Assembly: GCF_011762185.1 (NCBI RefSeq)
Contig: NZ_JAASQJ010000001.1
Location: 620,001 to 684,000 of the forward strand
Direction: 5' to 3'
From: Dyadobacter arcticus
Lineage (GTDB): Bacteria > Bacteroidota > Bacteroidia > Cytophagales > Spirosomataceae
Length of the DNA stretch: 64,000 nucleotides
The number at the start of each line of letters is the position of its first letter. Positions within the stretch are counted from its first letter, which is position 1. This document shows positions 25,078-34,150 of this stretch, one piece after another. The notes below the pieces were generated by a model that was not told where the DNA came from, made no database searches, and was given only the letters and a program-made list of their open reading frames with translations. The position numbers were made by a program, and so were the translations under genes.

Positions 25078-27933
25078 TTAAATATCCATCATAGCTTGCA
25101 CAAGATTGGCTTCCAAATTTAATCCCAGTTTTTTCCGGAGTCGGTAACGCTTTATTCCCACACCACGGATGGATATTCCCAATACGGGAGCCATTTCCTT
25201 TGTTGAAAGATTCATGCGGAGGCAGGCGGCCAGACGTAGTTCTGAAGGGGATATGGAAGGATATGATTGTCGGAGCCTTTTGAAGAATTGCTCGTGGACT
25301 TCGTCAAAATTTTGCTCAAAAAGCACCCAGTCATCCTTTCCTGCAACATTACGTTCAATGCTATTGAGTAGTTTCTGATAATGTATATTGGGAAGCTGCT
25401 GCCCAAGCTCTTCCTTAACCTGTTTTAGCTCGTCCCTGATTTCTTCGAGGATCTCATTTTTGCGCACCACATTAATGGCCACATTGCTAAGCTGCTGGCT
25501 CTTGCTTTGAATATCGCTCTGAAGTTTTTCATTTTGGATTCGCATAATTTGCCGCTCACTCGAAAGACGTTGTTGATGTAATTTCTCTTCCTGCTCCTCA
25601 ATCAATCTTGAACGGTGACTTGCTAAACGTTTCTCCTGATAATATATTAGTCCAAGTAATAACATCAACGTCAGCACAGCAAATAGGATCCTGGCGAAGA
25701 CGGTTTCTCTCCAAAAGGGTTTAATGCTAAATGAATACAATGCGCTCGAATCATTCAAATTGCTACGGATCTCAAAAATATAGTCAGCCGATTCCAAGTT
25801 TGTAAACTCCACGAAATTCTGGCTTGTCCATTCGGACCATTGGTCTGTAAGACCTTTCAAACGGTACTTGAATTGAATATTTTGCCCATATTCGGGCAGC
25901 GCATACATGATCCTGACTGCGCGTACCTCCGAAGGCAAGGCGGGTTTTCCTGAGATACCGAACGTTTCTGAAAGATTTCTCAGATTAGCAACCTTCCGAA
26001 TGATTGGCACTGAAATAATCTCATTCTCTTCCTTGTCGGATACTCGGTTATACAAAGCATAGCCATTGTCCAAACAGAAAAAGTAATATCCGGCTGAAAT
26101 TGGAATGATGGTTTCGTTATTTCTGATCAGGGTTAAGGCTAGATTTGCTGGCTTTTTACCGGCCGGATAAAAGGTCACCCGATTCATGAAGACCTTAAAC
26201 CAATCGCCATTAGTCCCGATCCTGACTTTAAAAGCTTCGTCTTCTGTTGGGAAATCTGGACTCGGGCGTAAGTTGTTTTTAGAATCTGGTTGAAGAAAAG
26301 TATGTCCTGACCGGATGAGTATTTGTTTTTTCCATTCGGTTATTTCAATTGAAAATTCGCTGGGCAGTTTTTTTGGGGCCTTCAATTCCCTCCATTGGAA
26401 CGCTGAGTCCAGTTGTGGGGTTAGGCGAGCTGTAAAAAGGCCTTTGTAAGCATGTCCAAGCCAAAATGTTCCTTTGATATCCGTTTCAATCTGGCGGATC
26501 GGAATGGGCAAAACCGCTTTAACAGGGTATGCGTATGACCAAAGCTTCTGAGGATTCTTCCTGTATACGTGTAAGCCATTGTAGGTACCCTGGAGAAGCA
26601 AGGTATCATTTCCATTCACAACCGGTCGAATAATCCAGCCTCCTGTAATGTCGGATATTTTTTTGATCCCATTTTCTTCAATGCGATAAGTGGCATCGTT
26701 GTGCCCGCACAAAAGCTGGTCGTCGAATACAGTCAGGGCCCAGGTCTGTCCTTCGAGCCCGGGAACGGAGCGGAATGGTTCGGAGGAGAGCCATTTTTTT
26801 ACAAATACTCCTTTATTGGAGCCCACATATAATTTTTCATGCCAAATAGCGGCAGCGTAGGTAGAGCCTAATGGGTTGTCGTTGGTTTGGTAGGAGATAA
26901 TCGGAGAAGACATTTTAATCATATCGATGCCTTGATCAAGGCCTATCCAAAGTTGTTTGCGAGTGTCTTCTGTCAATCCAAGTACCGTATTGTTTTGTAA
27001 CCCTGTTTCCTTATTAAATTGATATTTAAGATTTCCATCCTTCGAAAAAACGTATACGCCGTTCTGAATCGTCCCAAATACAAGACTGCTGTCCTGGCTC
27101 AGAATAATAGCTCGGTTGAGGATATTTCGTTTCAATTCTTGCGAAAGAGGAATGTTCCAGGGCTTAATACTTCCATTTCGCCAGACAAATAGCCCTTTCT
27201 TAGTGGTAGTGATCAAAAGCCTGTCATTGGACAAGGGAAGAATAGACGAAACAATGGTGGCGGCCAAAGATTCTGTACCCGGCACAGGTTCGAATTTCGT
27301 GTCTTTGAGTTTATATAACCCCTTGCCAATGAGCTGGATAAGCAGACGGCCTTGCACATATCTCAGAAACATAAAATTTCCGGACGCCCCTATTTCTACC
27401 AGGTTTTTCCCGTCATATCGGTAGATTTTGGCGAATGATTGAAAATAAATGTAATCCGGAGTTTTTAGGATGTGCCAGATTTCCTCGGTTTTAAGGCTCG
27501 GGAAATTTGCCTTGCTGCTAAGCGAATAGTATTTAAGCTGACCGTCTGCTTCTTTTTTCCAATATCCAAACTCTGCAAACCCACCTGCATAAATGCGCTT
27601 CTCCCGATCCGTTTCGTCGAACAACACAGTTCTTACAATCTGACCATCGGGCAAAGGATATAGCCGCCAGGATGCGCCGTCGTATTCCAACAAGCCATCG
27701 GAATTCGCAGCATAAATCATGTGGTCGGAACTTTGACTGATCTGCCAATTCTGATTATGTGCCTTAAATAATGATGAGGAATAGTGGACGAGTGGCGGTG
27801 TTTCCTGTGCGTGGAGGTTTGAAAAAATCAACAATAGAAACAGTAAGGCAGCCAACAAACCAGTCTTGTGTTTTGACGACCGGTATGTTCGTTTAGCATG
27901 CGTGTGTAGCCTTACTGGATGGTCGAAAATCAT
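25078..27933 (-). CDS. Triple-tyrosine-motif sensor with LuxR-type DNA-binding domain (locus regulator)
   Basis: A 951-residue one-protein sensor-regulator. A signal peptide or anchor (about 24-42) leads a periplasmic part with propeller (Reg_prop-like) repeats such as GLTEDTRKQLWIGLDQGID. A Y_Y_Y domain follows (ALPEYGQNIQFKYRLKGLTD, then QWSEWTSQNFVEFTNLESAD), then one membrane segment at about 735-755 (ILFAVLTLMLLLGLIYY), a coiled coil (about 760-850), and a C-terminal LuxR-type helix-turn-helix (SPSELRLAACLRMNLSTKEM, then GVGIKRYRLRKKLGLN). It lacks kinase and receiver domains, so it should sense a sugar in the periplasm and bind DNA directly. It lies upstream of susC on the same strand. 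Confidence 0.9.
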   Translation of the reverse strand: MIFDHPVRLHTHAKRTYRSSKHKTGLLAALLFLLLIFSNLHAQETPPLVHYSSSLFKAHNQNWQISQSSDHMIYAANSDGLLEYDGASWRLYPLPDGQIVRTVLFDETDREKRIYAGGFAEFGYWKKEADGQLKYYSLSSKANFPSLKTEEIWHILKTPDYIYFQSFAKIYRYDGKNLVEIGASGNFMFLRYVQGRLLIQLIGKGLYKLKDTKFEPVPGTESLAATIVSSILPLSNDRLLITTTKKGLFVWRNGSIKPWNIPLSQELKRNILNRAIILSQDSSLVFGTIQNGVYVFSKDGNLKYQFNKETGLQNNTVLGLTEDTRKQLWIGLDQGIDMIKMSSPIISYQTNDNPLGSTYAAAIWHEKLYVGSNKGVFVKKWLSSEPFRSVPGLEGQTWALTVFDDQLLCGHNDATYRIEENGIKKISDITGGWIIRPVVNGNDTLLLQGTYNGLHVYRKNPQKLWSYAYPVKAVLPIPIRQIETDIKGTFWLGHAYKGLFTARLTPQLDSAFQWRELKAPKKLPSEFSIEITEWKKQILIRSGHTFLQPDSKNNLRPSPDFPTEDEAFKVRIGTNGDWFKVFMNRVTFYPAGKKPANLALTLIRNNETIIPISAGYYFFCLDNGYALYNRVSDKEENEIISVPIIRKVANLRNLSETFGISGKPALPSEVRAVRIMYALPEYGQNIQFKYRLKGLTDQWSEWTSQNFVEFTNLESADYIFEIRSNLNDSSALYSFSIKPFWRETVFARILFAVLTLMLLLGLIYYQEKRLASHRSRLIEEQEEKLHQQRLSSERQIMRIQNEKLQSDIQSKSQQLSNVAINVVRKNEILEEIRDELKQVKEELGQQLPNIHYQKLLNSIERNVAGKDDWVLFEQNFDEVHEQFFKRLRQSYPSISPSELRLAACLRMNLSTKEMAPVLGISIRGVGIKRYRLRKKLGLNLEANLVQAMMDI

Positions 27934-28012
27934 TTCAACTGCTTTTTGATACTTTTTAACGCTCCATTAAAGATTGAGTATGCGATTTGCCCTAAAATTG
28001 ATCACGTTTATA

Positions 28013-28145
28013 ATGAAAAAAATACTTTCATAATGCTGCTTAGCATTAACCTGGCCACGGCGCAAGTAAGCCTTTCGACGGCAAGACCAGGAGCGATATT
28101 CGCTACAATCTTAATGAATCCGGTTCATACTATGTAAAACAATGA
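28013..28145 (+). pseudogene. Remnant of a small secreted-protein gene, two frameshifts
   Basis: ATG at 28013 opens MKKILS and stops at once. One extra base in the A7 tract at 28016-28022 would give a good signal peptide that continues IMLLSINLATAQVSLS. A second shift near 28076 would give DGKTRSDIRYNLNESGSYY, ending VKQ and a stop at 28143-28145. The pieces look like the start and the end of a real secreted protein with its middle lost. The intact relative cannot be named. Confidence 0.4.
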
Positions 28146-28161
28146 AATTTGAGCAAAAGAA

Positions 28162-28189
28162 AAGCCGATCCAAAATTTTGGACCGGCTT
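28162..28189 (-). terminator. Intrinsic terminator of mdh
   Basis: In the mdh direction the stem AAGCCGGTCCAAAA/TTTTGGATCGGCTT (one G-U pair) is followed by TTTCTTTTG. It lies 23 nt past the mdh stop. Confidence 0.75.
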
Positions 28190-28212
28190 GTATGGTGGGC
28201 ATATTTAAGTTG

Positions 28213-29139
28213 TTACAAACTTAATGCGCCGTTCATTGAGCGAACGGCTTCGGCAGACTTTTCAAAAGCGGCTTTTTCCGTGTCGCTCAGACGAAGGTTG
28301 ATAATTTTTTCCCAACCGCTTCTTCCCAAAACAACTGGTACGCCCATGCAAATATCCTTTTGGCCATATTCACCATTAAGGTAAACGCTGCATGGTACGA
28401 TGCGTTTCTGGTTACGGACAATGCTTTCCACTAATAGCAAAGTAGCTGCACCTGGCGCATACCATGCAGAAGTACCGATCAGTTTGGTTAATGTAGCGCC
28501 GCCAACCATGGTATCGGCTGCTACTTTTTCCAATTGTTCAGCGGAAAGAAAACGGCTTACGGGAATACCATTGTAGGTTGCAAGCCGGGTAAGCGGGATC
28601 ATGGTTGTATCTCCGTGCCCACCAATCACCATGCCGTGAATATCCAGGGGCGATGCATCCATGGCAAGTGCCAGATAGGTTTTAAAGCGAGCGCTATCCA
28701 ACGCCCCGCCCATTCCGATCAGACGTTTTTTTGGAATACCAGACTCTTTCAGTGCCAGGTAAGTCATCGTATCCATCGGATTTGACACGACAATGATGAT
28801 GGCTTTGGGGGAATATTTGAGAATATTTTCAGTAACTCCTTTAACGATCCCAGCATTAATACCAATCAATTCTTCACGGGTCATTCCTGGCTTACGTGGC
28901 AAACCAGATGTGACCACAACAACATCGGATCCTTTGGTTTTTTCGTAATCGTTGGTAGAGCCGATGGGTTTGGTATTAAAGCCAAGCAATGCTGCTGTTT
29001 GGTACATGTCGAGTGCTTTGCCTTCGCTCACACCTTCTTTGATATCAAGCAAAACGACCTCCTCTGCCAGTTCACGACGAATAATATTATCGGCAGTGGT
29101 TGCACCGACGGCGCCCGCACCTACAACAGTAATCTTCAT
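28213..29139 (-). CDS. mdh: Malate dehydrogenase (LDH-like group)
   Basis: Interconverts malate and oxaloacetate with NAD in the TCA cycle. The 308-residue protein has the Rossmann start VVGAGAVGATTADNI, the substrate loop SGLPRKPGMTREEL (Arg at the position that separates malate from lactate enzymes), VSNPMDTMTYLAL, and the catalytic His in GMVIGGHGDTTMIP. It is a single-gene unit with its own terminator at 28162-28189. Confidence 0.97.
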   Translation of the reverse strand: MKITVVGAGAVGATTADNIIRRELAEEVVLLDIKEGVSEGKALDMYQTAALLGFNTKPIGSTNDYEKTKGSDVVVVTSGLPRKPGMTREELIGINAGIVKGVTENILKYSPKAIIIVVSNPMDTMTYLALKESGIPKKRLIGMGGALDSARFKTYLALAMDASPLDIHGMVIGGHGDTTMIPLTRLATYNGIPVSRFLSAEQLEKVAADTMVGGATLTKLIGTSAWYAPGAATLLLVESIVRNQKRIVPCSVYLNGEYGQKDICMGVPVVLGRSGWEKIINLRLSDTEKAAFEKSAEAVRSMNGALSL

Positions 29140-29332
29140 AGAAAAATATGGTTAATTGTATAGAAATTAATGCTTTTTAAATTTTTGCCTAAAAGTAGGA
29201 TACATAATTTGTTTAACCCAAGACGAATGTAATTTTTTGCCAGAAAACTCGTAGTGGTGATCCAAAATGCAATTATTTACGTATCTTGATAGTTATATTG
29301 GCATTACAAACCACTTTTTCTTGCTTAATATA

Positions 29333-29764
29333 ATGAAGGATGAGTCAATGATTTCACAGATTTTAAGATCAGTTTTTTTTAAAAGCGCCGCGGGAAAAGC
29401 AGGCCGTTATGCCAAGAGTTCAGGCAAGTTGTTTGAATTGGTCAAAGAGACGGTCAGCAAGCTTCAGAAAGTAGGCTTTAAAGAGAACTTTTCGGAGTTT
29501 CAAACCAATGTGCAGTTGTTGATCCGGATGATCCGGGCTTATGCTTCCGGGGAGTATAGAAACCTGCCTTGGAAGAGCTTACTTTCCATTGTTGCAGTGC
29601 TTATTTATTTCGTTTCCCCGATTGACTTAATACCTGATTTCCTGCCATTTATAGGCATTACGGACGATGTTGCGCTGGTCGTTTGGCTTATCAAAACTTT
29701 CGCTGACGATGTGAAGAAATTTGGTGAATGGGAGAAGCAGGAAAAAACGATTAATATAGGATAA
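29333..29764 (+). CDS. DUF1232 (YkvA-type) small membrane-associated protein
   Basis: A 143-residue protein from the ATG at 29333 (MKDESMISQ). It has an amphipathic N-terminal half and the DUF1232 core in the second half, where IYFVSPIDLIPDFLPFIG and DDVALVVWLIKTF follow one another. The family is widespread and uncharacterized. The SPIDLIPDF motif is its hallmark. The frame is open further upstream to 29267, but that segment is AT-rich and hydrophobic without family resemblance. Confidence 0.85.
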   Translation: MKDESMISQILRSVFFKSAAGKAGRYAKSSGKLFELVKETVSKLQKVGFKENFSEFQTNVQLLIRMIRAYASGEYRNLPWKSLLSIVAVLIYFVSPIDLIPDFLPFIGITDDVALVVWLIKTFADDVKKFGEWEKQEKTINIG

Positions 29765-29802
29765 AGTAGTAATCAGTTATAGTTCTTGTAAAAAAGAATA
29801 GT

Positions 29803-29810
29803 TATTTTTG
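29803..29810 (+). promoter_or_regulatory. Possible -7 element for tatA
   Basis: TATTTTTG fits TAnnTTTG and ends 22 nt before the tatA ATG. The nearest TTG upstream (29786-29788) is only 14 nt away, too close for the usual spacing. Confidence 0.4.
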
Positions 29811-29832
29811 TAAACATTAAAAAAGAAAAAAC

Positions 29833-30033
29833 ATGGAATCAATAACCGTTTTAGGCATCATGGGATTAGGTGGACAAGAAATCTTTTTGGTTGCCTTGTT
29901 CGTCTTACTCTTCTTCGGTGCGAAGAAAATTCCTGAATTGATGCGCGGCCTTGGCCAAGGTATCAATGAGTTCAAGAGCGCAACCAAAGACGTTAAAGAA
30001 AATATTGAGAAAAGCATGGAAGACCCAAAGTAA
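29833..30033 (+). CDS. tatA: Twin-arginine translocase subunit TatA/E
   Basis: Pore-forming subunit of the Tat system that exports folded proteins. The 66-residue protein has one N-terminal membrane helix (about 15-28) with [19 protein letters not shown], the Phe-Gly hinge and an amphipathic helix, then a charged tail. tatB/tatC are not in the window. Two proteins encoded in this window carry Tat-like RR signals (46840-48555 and 61167-62552) and could be clients. Confidence 0.95.
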   Translation: MESITVLGIMGLGGQEIFLVALFVLLFFGAKKIPELMRGLGQGINEFKSATKDVKENIEKSMEDPK

Positions 30034-30060
30034 CTCTTCCCTCTTATCGATTTCATAACC

Positions 30061-30090
30061 AGAGCCTATAAGCTTCAACTTATCGGCTCT
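30061..30090 (+). terminator. Probable terminator after tatA
   Basis: The stem AGAGCCTATAAG/CTTATCGGCTCT has one mismatch and a 6-nt loop, and is followed by GATTCTTTATTT. The T-run is imperfect. Confidence 0.45.
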
Positions 30091-30125
30091 GATTCTTTAT
30101 TTACAACCCCACAAAAATTTCTACA

Positions 30126-31583
30126 TTGAAGGAATATCTGACGCTAGCCGATATACAGGAAGATTTGCGTGCAGGAGATTTGACCTGTGTCAAGTTAGTT
30201 GATCATTATTTACAAAAAATTGAATCCAATAAACATCTGAATGCCTTTGTCGAAGTTTATGCTGACGAAGCAAAAAAAGCAGCCCTTGCTTTGGATGAAA
30301 AAATAGCTACCCAAACTGCTGGGAAATTGGCAGGTCTGGTGATTGGATTAAAAGACGTACTTTCTCTCAAAGGACACGGTTTGCAAGCCGGTAGTAAAAT
30401 CCTTCAAGATTATAAAGCTCCATTTACCGCGACAGCCGTTCAACGCCTGATTGATGAAGATGCGATTGTCATTGGAAGGCAAAATTGTGATGAATTCGCA
30501 ATGGGTTCCTCAAACGAAAATTCTTCATTTGGTCCCGTATTGAATGCGGCCGACAATACAAAGGTTCCGGGCGGTTCGTCCGGAGGGTCTGCTGTTGCAG
30601 TTCAGGCTGGAATGTGCCATGCTTCTTTGGGTAGTGATACTGGCGGTTCTGTCCGGCAACCTGCTGCTTTTTGTGGGGTAATTGGGGTAAAACCTTCATA
30701 TGGCAGGGTTTCGCGATATGGCCTCATCGCCTATGCATCGTCTTTTGATTGCATCGGGCCAATTACAAAAAGTATAGAAGACGCTGCATTGATCCTGGAA
30801 ATTATGGCTGGCGCTGATGATTTCGATAGTACAGTTTCTGAAAAGCGGGTACCTTCTTATTCTTCGCTTTTGATGTGGAAAGGAAATGCCAGGATTGGCT
30901 ATATCCGTGAAGCGGTAGAAAGCACTGCAATATCTCTCGAAATCCGTCAGCAAACCCTTGAAATGCTGAATCGGCTACGTGCCGAAGGACATGAAGTCAC
31001 TCCTGTTGAGATTCCGCTGGTTGATGCATTGCTGCCAACTTATTACATTTTGACTACCGCGGAGGCCAGTTCGAACTTGTCCCGGTTTGATGGTGTGCGG
31101 TATGGTTACAGAAGTTCCGAAGCAACCGACCTTGAAAGTATGTATAAAAAAACACGTACAGAAGCATTTGGGGAAGAGGTAAAACGGAGAATATTGCTCG
31201 GCACTTTTGTGTTAAGTGCAAATTATTATGATGCATACTATACCAAGGCGCAACGCGTTAGAAGATTGGTGCGGGAGGAAACGGATAAGTTTTTCGAATC
31301 ATTTGATTTTCTGATTTCCCCGGTTACACCAACAACCGCCTTTACAATAGGAGAAAAAACAGAAGATCCGTTGCAAATGTATCTTGCTGATATATTTACG
31401 GTTCAAGCCAATGTGGTGGGGAATCCTGCTATTTCAATTCCAAATGGTGTGGACGATAATGGGATGCCTATTGGAATTCAGGTAATGGCTCCTTATTTTG
31501 GGGAAGAAAAAATGCTGGCATTTGCCCATTATCTTTCCGGGCTGAATAAAAAGGTTGCCGAAGAATACGATACAAATCACTAG
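30126..31583 (+). CDS. gatA: Asp/Glu-tRNA(Asn/Gln) amidotransferase subunit A
   Basis: Amidase subunit of GatCAB that turns mischarged Glu-tRNA(Gln) or Asp-tRNA(Asn) into the correct amide form. The 485-residue protein shows the amidase-signature Ser-cis-Ser-Lys residues: the Lys in GLVIGLKDVLSLKG, then VPGGSSGGSAVAVQ and LGSDTGGSVRQPAAFCG. The start is TTG at 30126. No downstream ATG precedes the conserved N-terminus (TLADIQEDL), so TTG is the best choice. gatB and gatC are not adjacent. Confidence 0.95.
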   Translation: MKEYLTLADIQEDLRAGDLTCVKLVDHYLQKIESNKHLNAFVEVYADEAKKAALALDEKIATQTAGKLAGLVIGLKDVLSLKGHGLQAGSKILQDYKAPFTATAVQRLIDEDAIVIGRQNCDEFAMGSSNENSSFGPVLNAADNTKVPGGSSGGSAVAVQAGMCHASLGSDTGGSVRQPAAFCGVIGVKPSYGRVSRYGLIAYASSFDCIGPITKSIEDAALILEIMAGADDFDSTVSEKRVPSYSSLLMWKGNARIGYIREAVESTAISLEIRQQTLEMLNRLRAEGHEVTPVEIPLVDALLPTYYILTTAEASSNLSRFDGVRYGYRSSEATDLESMYKKTRTEAFGEEVKRRILLGTFVLSANYYDAYYTKAQRVRRLVREETDKFFESFDFLISPVTPTTAFTIGEKTEDPLQMYLADIFTVQANVVGNPAISIPNGVDDNGMPIGIQVMAPYFGEEKMLAFAHYLSGLNKKVAEEYDTNH

Positions 31584-31590
31584 ATTGCTT

Positions 31591-31610
31591 AACTGTATGC
31601 AGTTATTTTT
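31591..31610 (+). terminator. Weak terminator after gatA
   Basis: A 5-bp stem AACTG/CAGTT with loop TATG is followed by ATTTTT, starting 8 nt past the gatA stop. The short stem limits confidence. Confidence 0.4.
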
Positions 31611-31861
31611 GTGATCATGCTTACTAAGCTGCATTTGTATCAGGACCCAGTGTTTGAACGAAAAATATCATGCCAGTATAACAGGCGGTTTTGTTAAAGT
31701 TATTCGGTCAAAGATTTTTTGTGAGCGGGGCGTGAAATGTGTTAGAGATTATTCTGATTCATCAAGGAAAATTAAAAGGGATTTTTTATCTGTAAGTTGT
31801 TCATTAACAGGTACGAGCCATTGAAAACCGTGAATTGATTAACCTTCAAAAAGTATTATTG

Positions 31862-33427
31862 ATGAGGATTTCGAAAAAAGTGTTGTGGCTCGGAGCCATG
31901 TGTTTGGGATACTGGAACTCGGCCGCGTTGGCGAATATTCCACAGGAGAAGTTAGCATTCGAGCCAGATACGCTGGAAACAATTACTCAGGCAGATGAAA
32001 AACTGCTACCTTATTTACCAGAAGTAGAAGAGATTGGCCCTAATCCTGCGGTGCCCCAGGAACTTCTCAGAGAGCGGTTTGCAAAACTTGAAAATGCAAT
32101 CCCGCTCACCTACCATAAGTCTTCTCACGAATTCGTAGAATATTTTATCTACAAAAAGGCGGACTTTACGAAAACGATGATGGAGAAAATGCCGCTCTAT
32201 TTTCCCCTTTTTGAAAAAGCACTGGCGCGTCATGGCCTGCCTACCGAACTCAAATATCTTTCAATGATAGAATCGGGGCTTAACCCGACAGTGATTTCAC
32301 GTGCCCGAGCTGGCGGATTGTGGCAGTTTATGCCGGCAACAGGTCGTGAGTTTGGCTTGCATCAAGACAAATACATTGATGAACGTTTTGAACCCGCCAA
32401 AGCCACAGAGGCCGCATGCATGTACCTTGCGCAGCTATATCGGATTTTTGGTGATTGGGAGCTTGCACTCGCTTCCTACAATACAGGACCGGGCAATGTG
32501 AAGCGAGCCATGAGACGCTCTCGCGGAACCACTTTTTGGACTATCTACAATGTACTTCCCCGCGAAACACGCTCCTATGTTCCGCAATATGTCGCCATGA
32601 ACTATATGATGAATTATGGGTATGACCATGGTATCTATCCGGAAAAAATGGAGTTTCAGATTCCAAATGATACCATACATATTGACGGCTATATTGATCT
32701 GGTTACTTTTTGCCAGCAAAGCAATATCAATTTCGAAGATCTCAAAAAACTTAATCCCCAGATTACCAAAACATCACTTCCTGATCAAACAAGGGATTTT
32801 ATATTAAAAGTACCGAGTGTTCAGTATACTTACTTTGTCAGCAACCGCAATGTGATCATGGATTCGTGCACCAGAAGGTACACAGCTTCGGGGATGATGA
32901 TCGCGAAGGTAGATAGCACTACGGTGGATTCATTGAGCAGGAATTCGGCATTTCCATACGCTTTGGTAAGTAATGAGGTCGGCTCGGGCGAAGATGAGGA
33001 AAACGAGGAAAAGGAAGTAGTGGTAACGAGCCGCAGCAAAACAAAAAAATCATCCCACACTGTTCGGCGTGGAGAAAATTTGGGAGCTATTGCCAGGAGA
33101 TATCACGTTTCCGTCTCGGAGCTCAGAAGATGGAACCACATTCGCCGGAATAACATCCAAAGAGGCCAGCGACTGGTGATTTACAGGGAGGTAAGAGTAA
33201 CTGCACCTACAACTCGCGTGGCAATCGCATCTTATCGTGCCGATGAACAGCAGCAGCCTGCGAAAAAGGCCAGGCATATTAGTAAACGTTACCATACCGT
33301 ACAAAAAGGCGACACCTTATGGATCATTTCGCAGCGTTACGGACTGGAAATCGGGCAATTGAAGAAGCGGAATAGAATCAGGGGCAACGCGATCAAGCCA
33401 GGCCAAAAATTGATCATTTCGACCTAG
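31862..33427 (+). CDS. MltD-like lytic transglycosylase with two LysM domains
   Basis: Cleaves peptidoglycan glycan strands in the periplasm. From the ATG at 31862 the protein has 521 residues and a signal peptide (MRISKKVLWLGAMCLGYW, to about residue 24). The SLT domain at about 110-240 has the catalytic Glu in YLSMIESGLNP, then LWQFMPATGREFGL and ALASYNTGPGNVKRAM. Two C-terminal LysM domains start HTVRRGENLGAIARRYHVS and YHTVQKGDTLWIISQRYG. The linker between is acidic then basic. The frame upstream to 31835 begins with TTG and is rejected as start. Confidence 0.95.
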   Translation: MRISKKVLWLGAMCLGYWNSAALANIPQEKLAFEPDTLETITQADEKLLPYLPEVEEIGPNPAVPQELLRERFAKLENAIPLTYHKSSHEFVEYFIYKKADFTKTMMEKMPLYFPLFEKALARHGLPTELKYLSMIESGLNPTVISRARAGGLWQFMPATGREFGLHQDKYIDERFEPAKATEAACMYLAQLYRIFGDWELALASYNTGPGNVKRAMRRSRGTTFWTIYNVLPRETRSYVPQYVAMNYMMNYGYDHGIYPEKMEFQIPNDTIHIDGYIDLVTFCQQSNINFEDLKKLNPQITKTSLPDQTRDFILKVPSVQYTYFVSNRNVIMDSCTRRYTASGMMIAKVDSTTVDSLSRNSAFPYALVSNEVGSGEDEENEEKEVVVTSRSKTKKSSHTVRRGENLGAIARRYHVSVSELRRWNHIRRNNIQRGQRLVIYREVRVTAPTTRVAIASYRADEQQQPAKKARHISKRYHTVQKGDTLWIISQRYGLEIGQLKKRNRIRGNAIKPGQKLIIST

Positions 33428-33460
33428 TAAACGAGAGTTACAAGCACACATACTACATAT

Positions 33461-34051
33461 ATGATTGCCTACGTTAACGGAACTGTAACCTATAAAGATC
33501 CGGCTTACGCCATTATTGATGTAAATGGAATAGGCTATGAAGTACGCATTTCATTACAGACCTATACTTCACTTCCGGACTTGGGTGAGCGTTGCAAATT
33601 GGTAACGTTTTTGAGTATACGGGAAGATGCCCACGTTCTTTTCGGCTTTTGGGGAATTGATGAAAAAGCGCTTTTTCTTGACCTGGTTGGTATTTCGGGA
33701 ATTGGACCCTCGACAGCTCTGATTATGCTTTCTTCACTCTCCTCATCAGAAATCCGGCGGGGGATTATAGATGAAGACCTGCGCCTGATTCAATCGATTA
33801 AAGGCATCGGATCAAAAACTGCTCAACGCGTTATTCTGGAATTAAGAGATAAAATACGCAAGGAAGAGCTGACATCAACAGGTCCTAAATCCTCAGAAAC
33901 ATCTTCCAACCATTTAAGAAGTGAAGCATTAGCTGCATTGGTAACGTTGGGAATCCCCAAGGCCACTGCGGAGAAAAGTCTGGACACCATTGTAAAACGG
34001 GAAGGACTGGATATGACTGTTGAAAACTTAATAAAACTGGCGCTTCGTTGA
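33461..34051 (+). CDS. ruvA: Holliday junction branch migration protein RuvA
   Basis: DNA-binding subunit that targets RuvB helicase to Holliday junctions. The 196-residue protein has the OB-fold N-terminus (MIAYVNGTVTYKDPAYAIID), two helix-hairpin-helix motifs (LVGISGIGPSTALIML and IKGIGSKTAQRVILEL), and the C-terminal RuvB-interacting domain (SEALAALVTLGIPKATAEKS). It lies 99 nt upstream of sprA on the same strand, a neighbourhood I associate with other Bacteroidota. Confidence 0.97.
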   Translation: MIAYVNGTVTYKDPAYAIIDVNGIGYEVRISLQTYTSLPDLGERCKLVTFLSIREDAHVLFGFWGIDEKALFLDLVGISGIGPSTALIMLSSLSSSEIRRGIIDEDLRLIQSIKGIGSKTAQRVILELRDKIRKEELTSTGPKSSETSSNHLRSEALAALVTLGIPKATAEKSLDTIVKREGLDMTVENLIKLALR

Positions 34052-34150
34052 CCAGTACCACAATGATATTTGGCGAAAAATTTTACGATAGTAAATTAGT
34101 ATTGGTGGCTTTGATTTTAGATACAACCTTCTCTAAATAAGTACATTACC

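Noticed and set aside
27919-28137. A 72-residue plus-strand gene
   Set aside because: Only its middle, after the signal peptide, looks protein-like. It is better read as a remnant with frameshifts (28013-28145).
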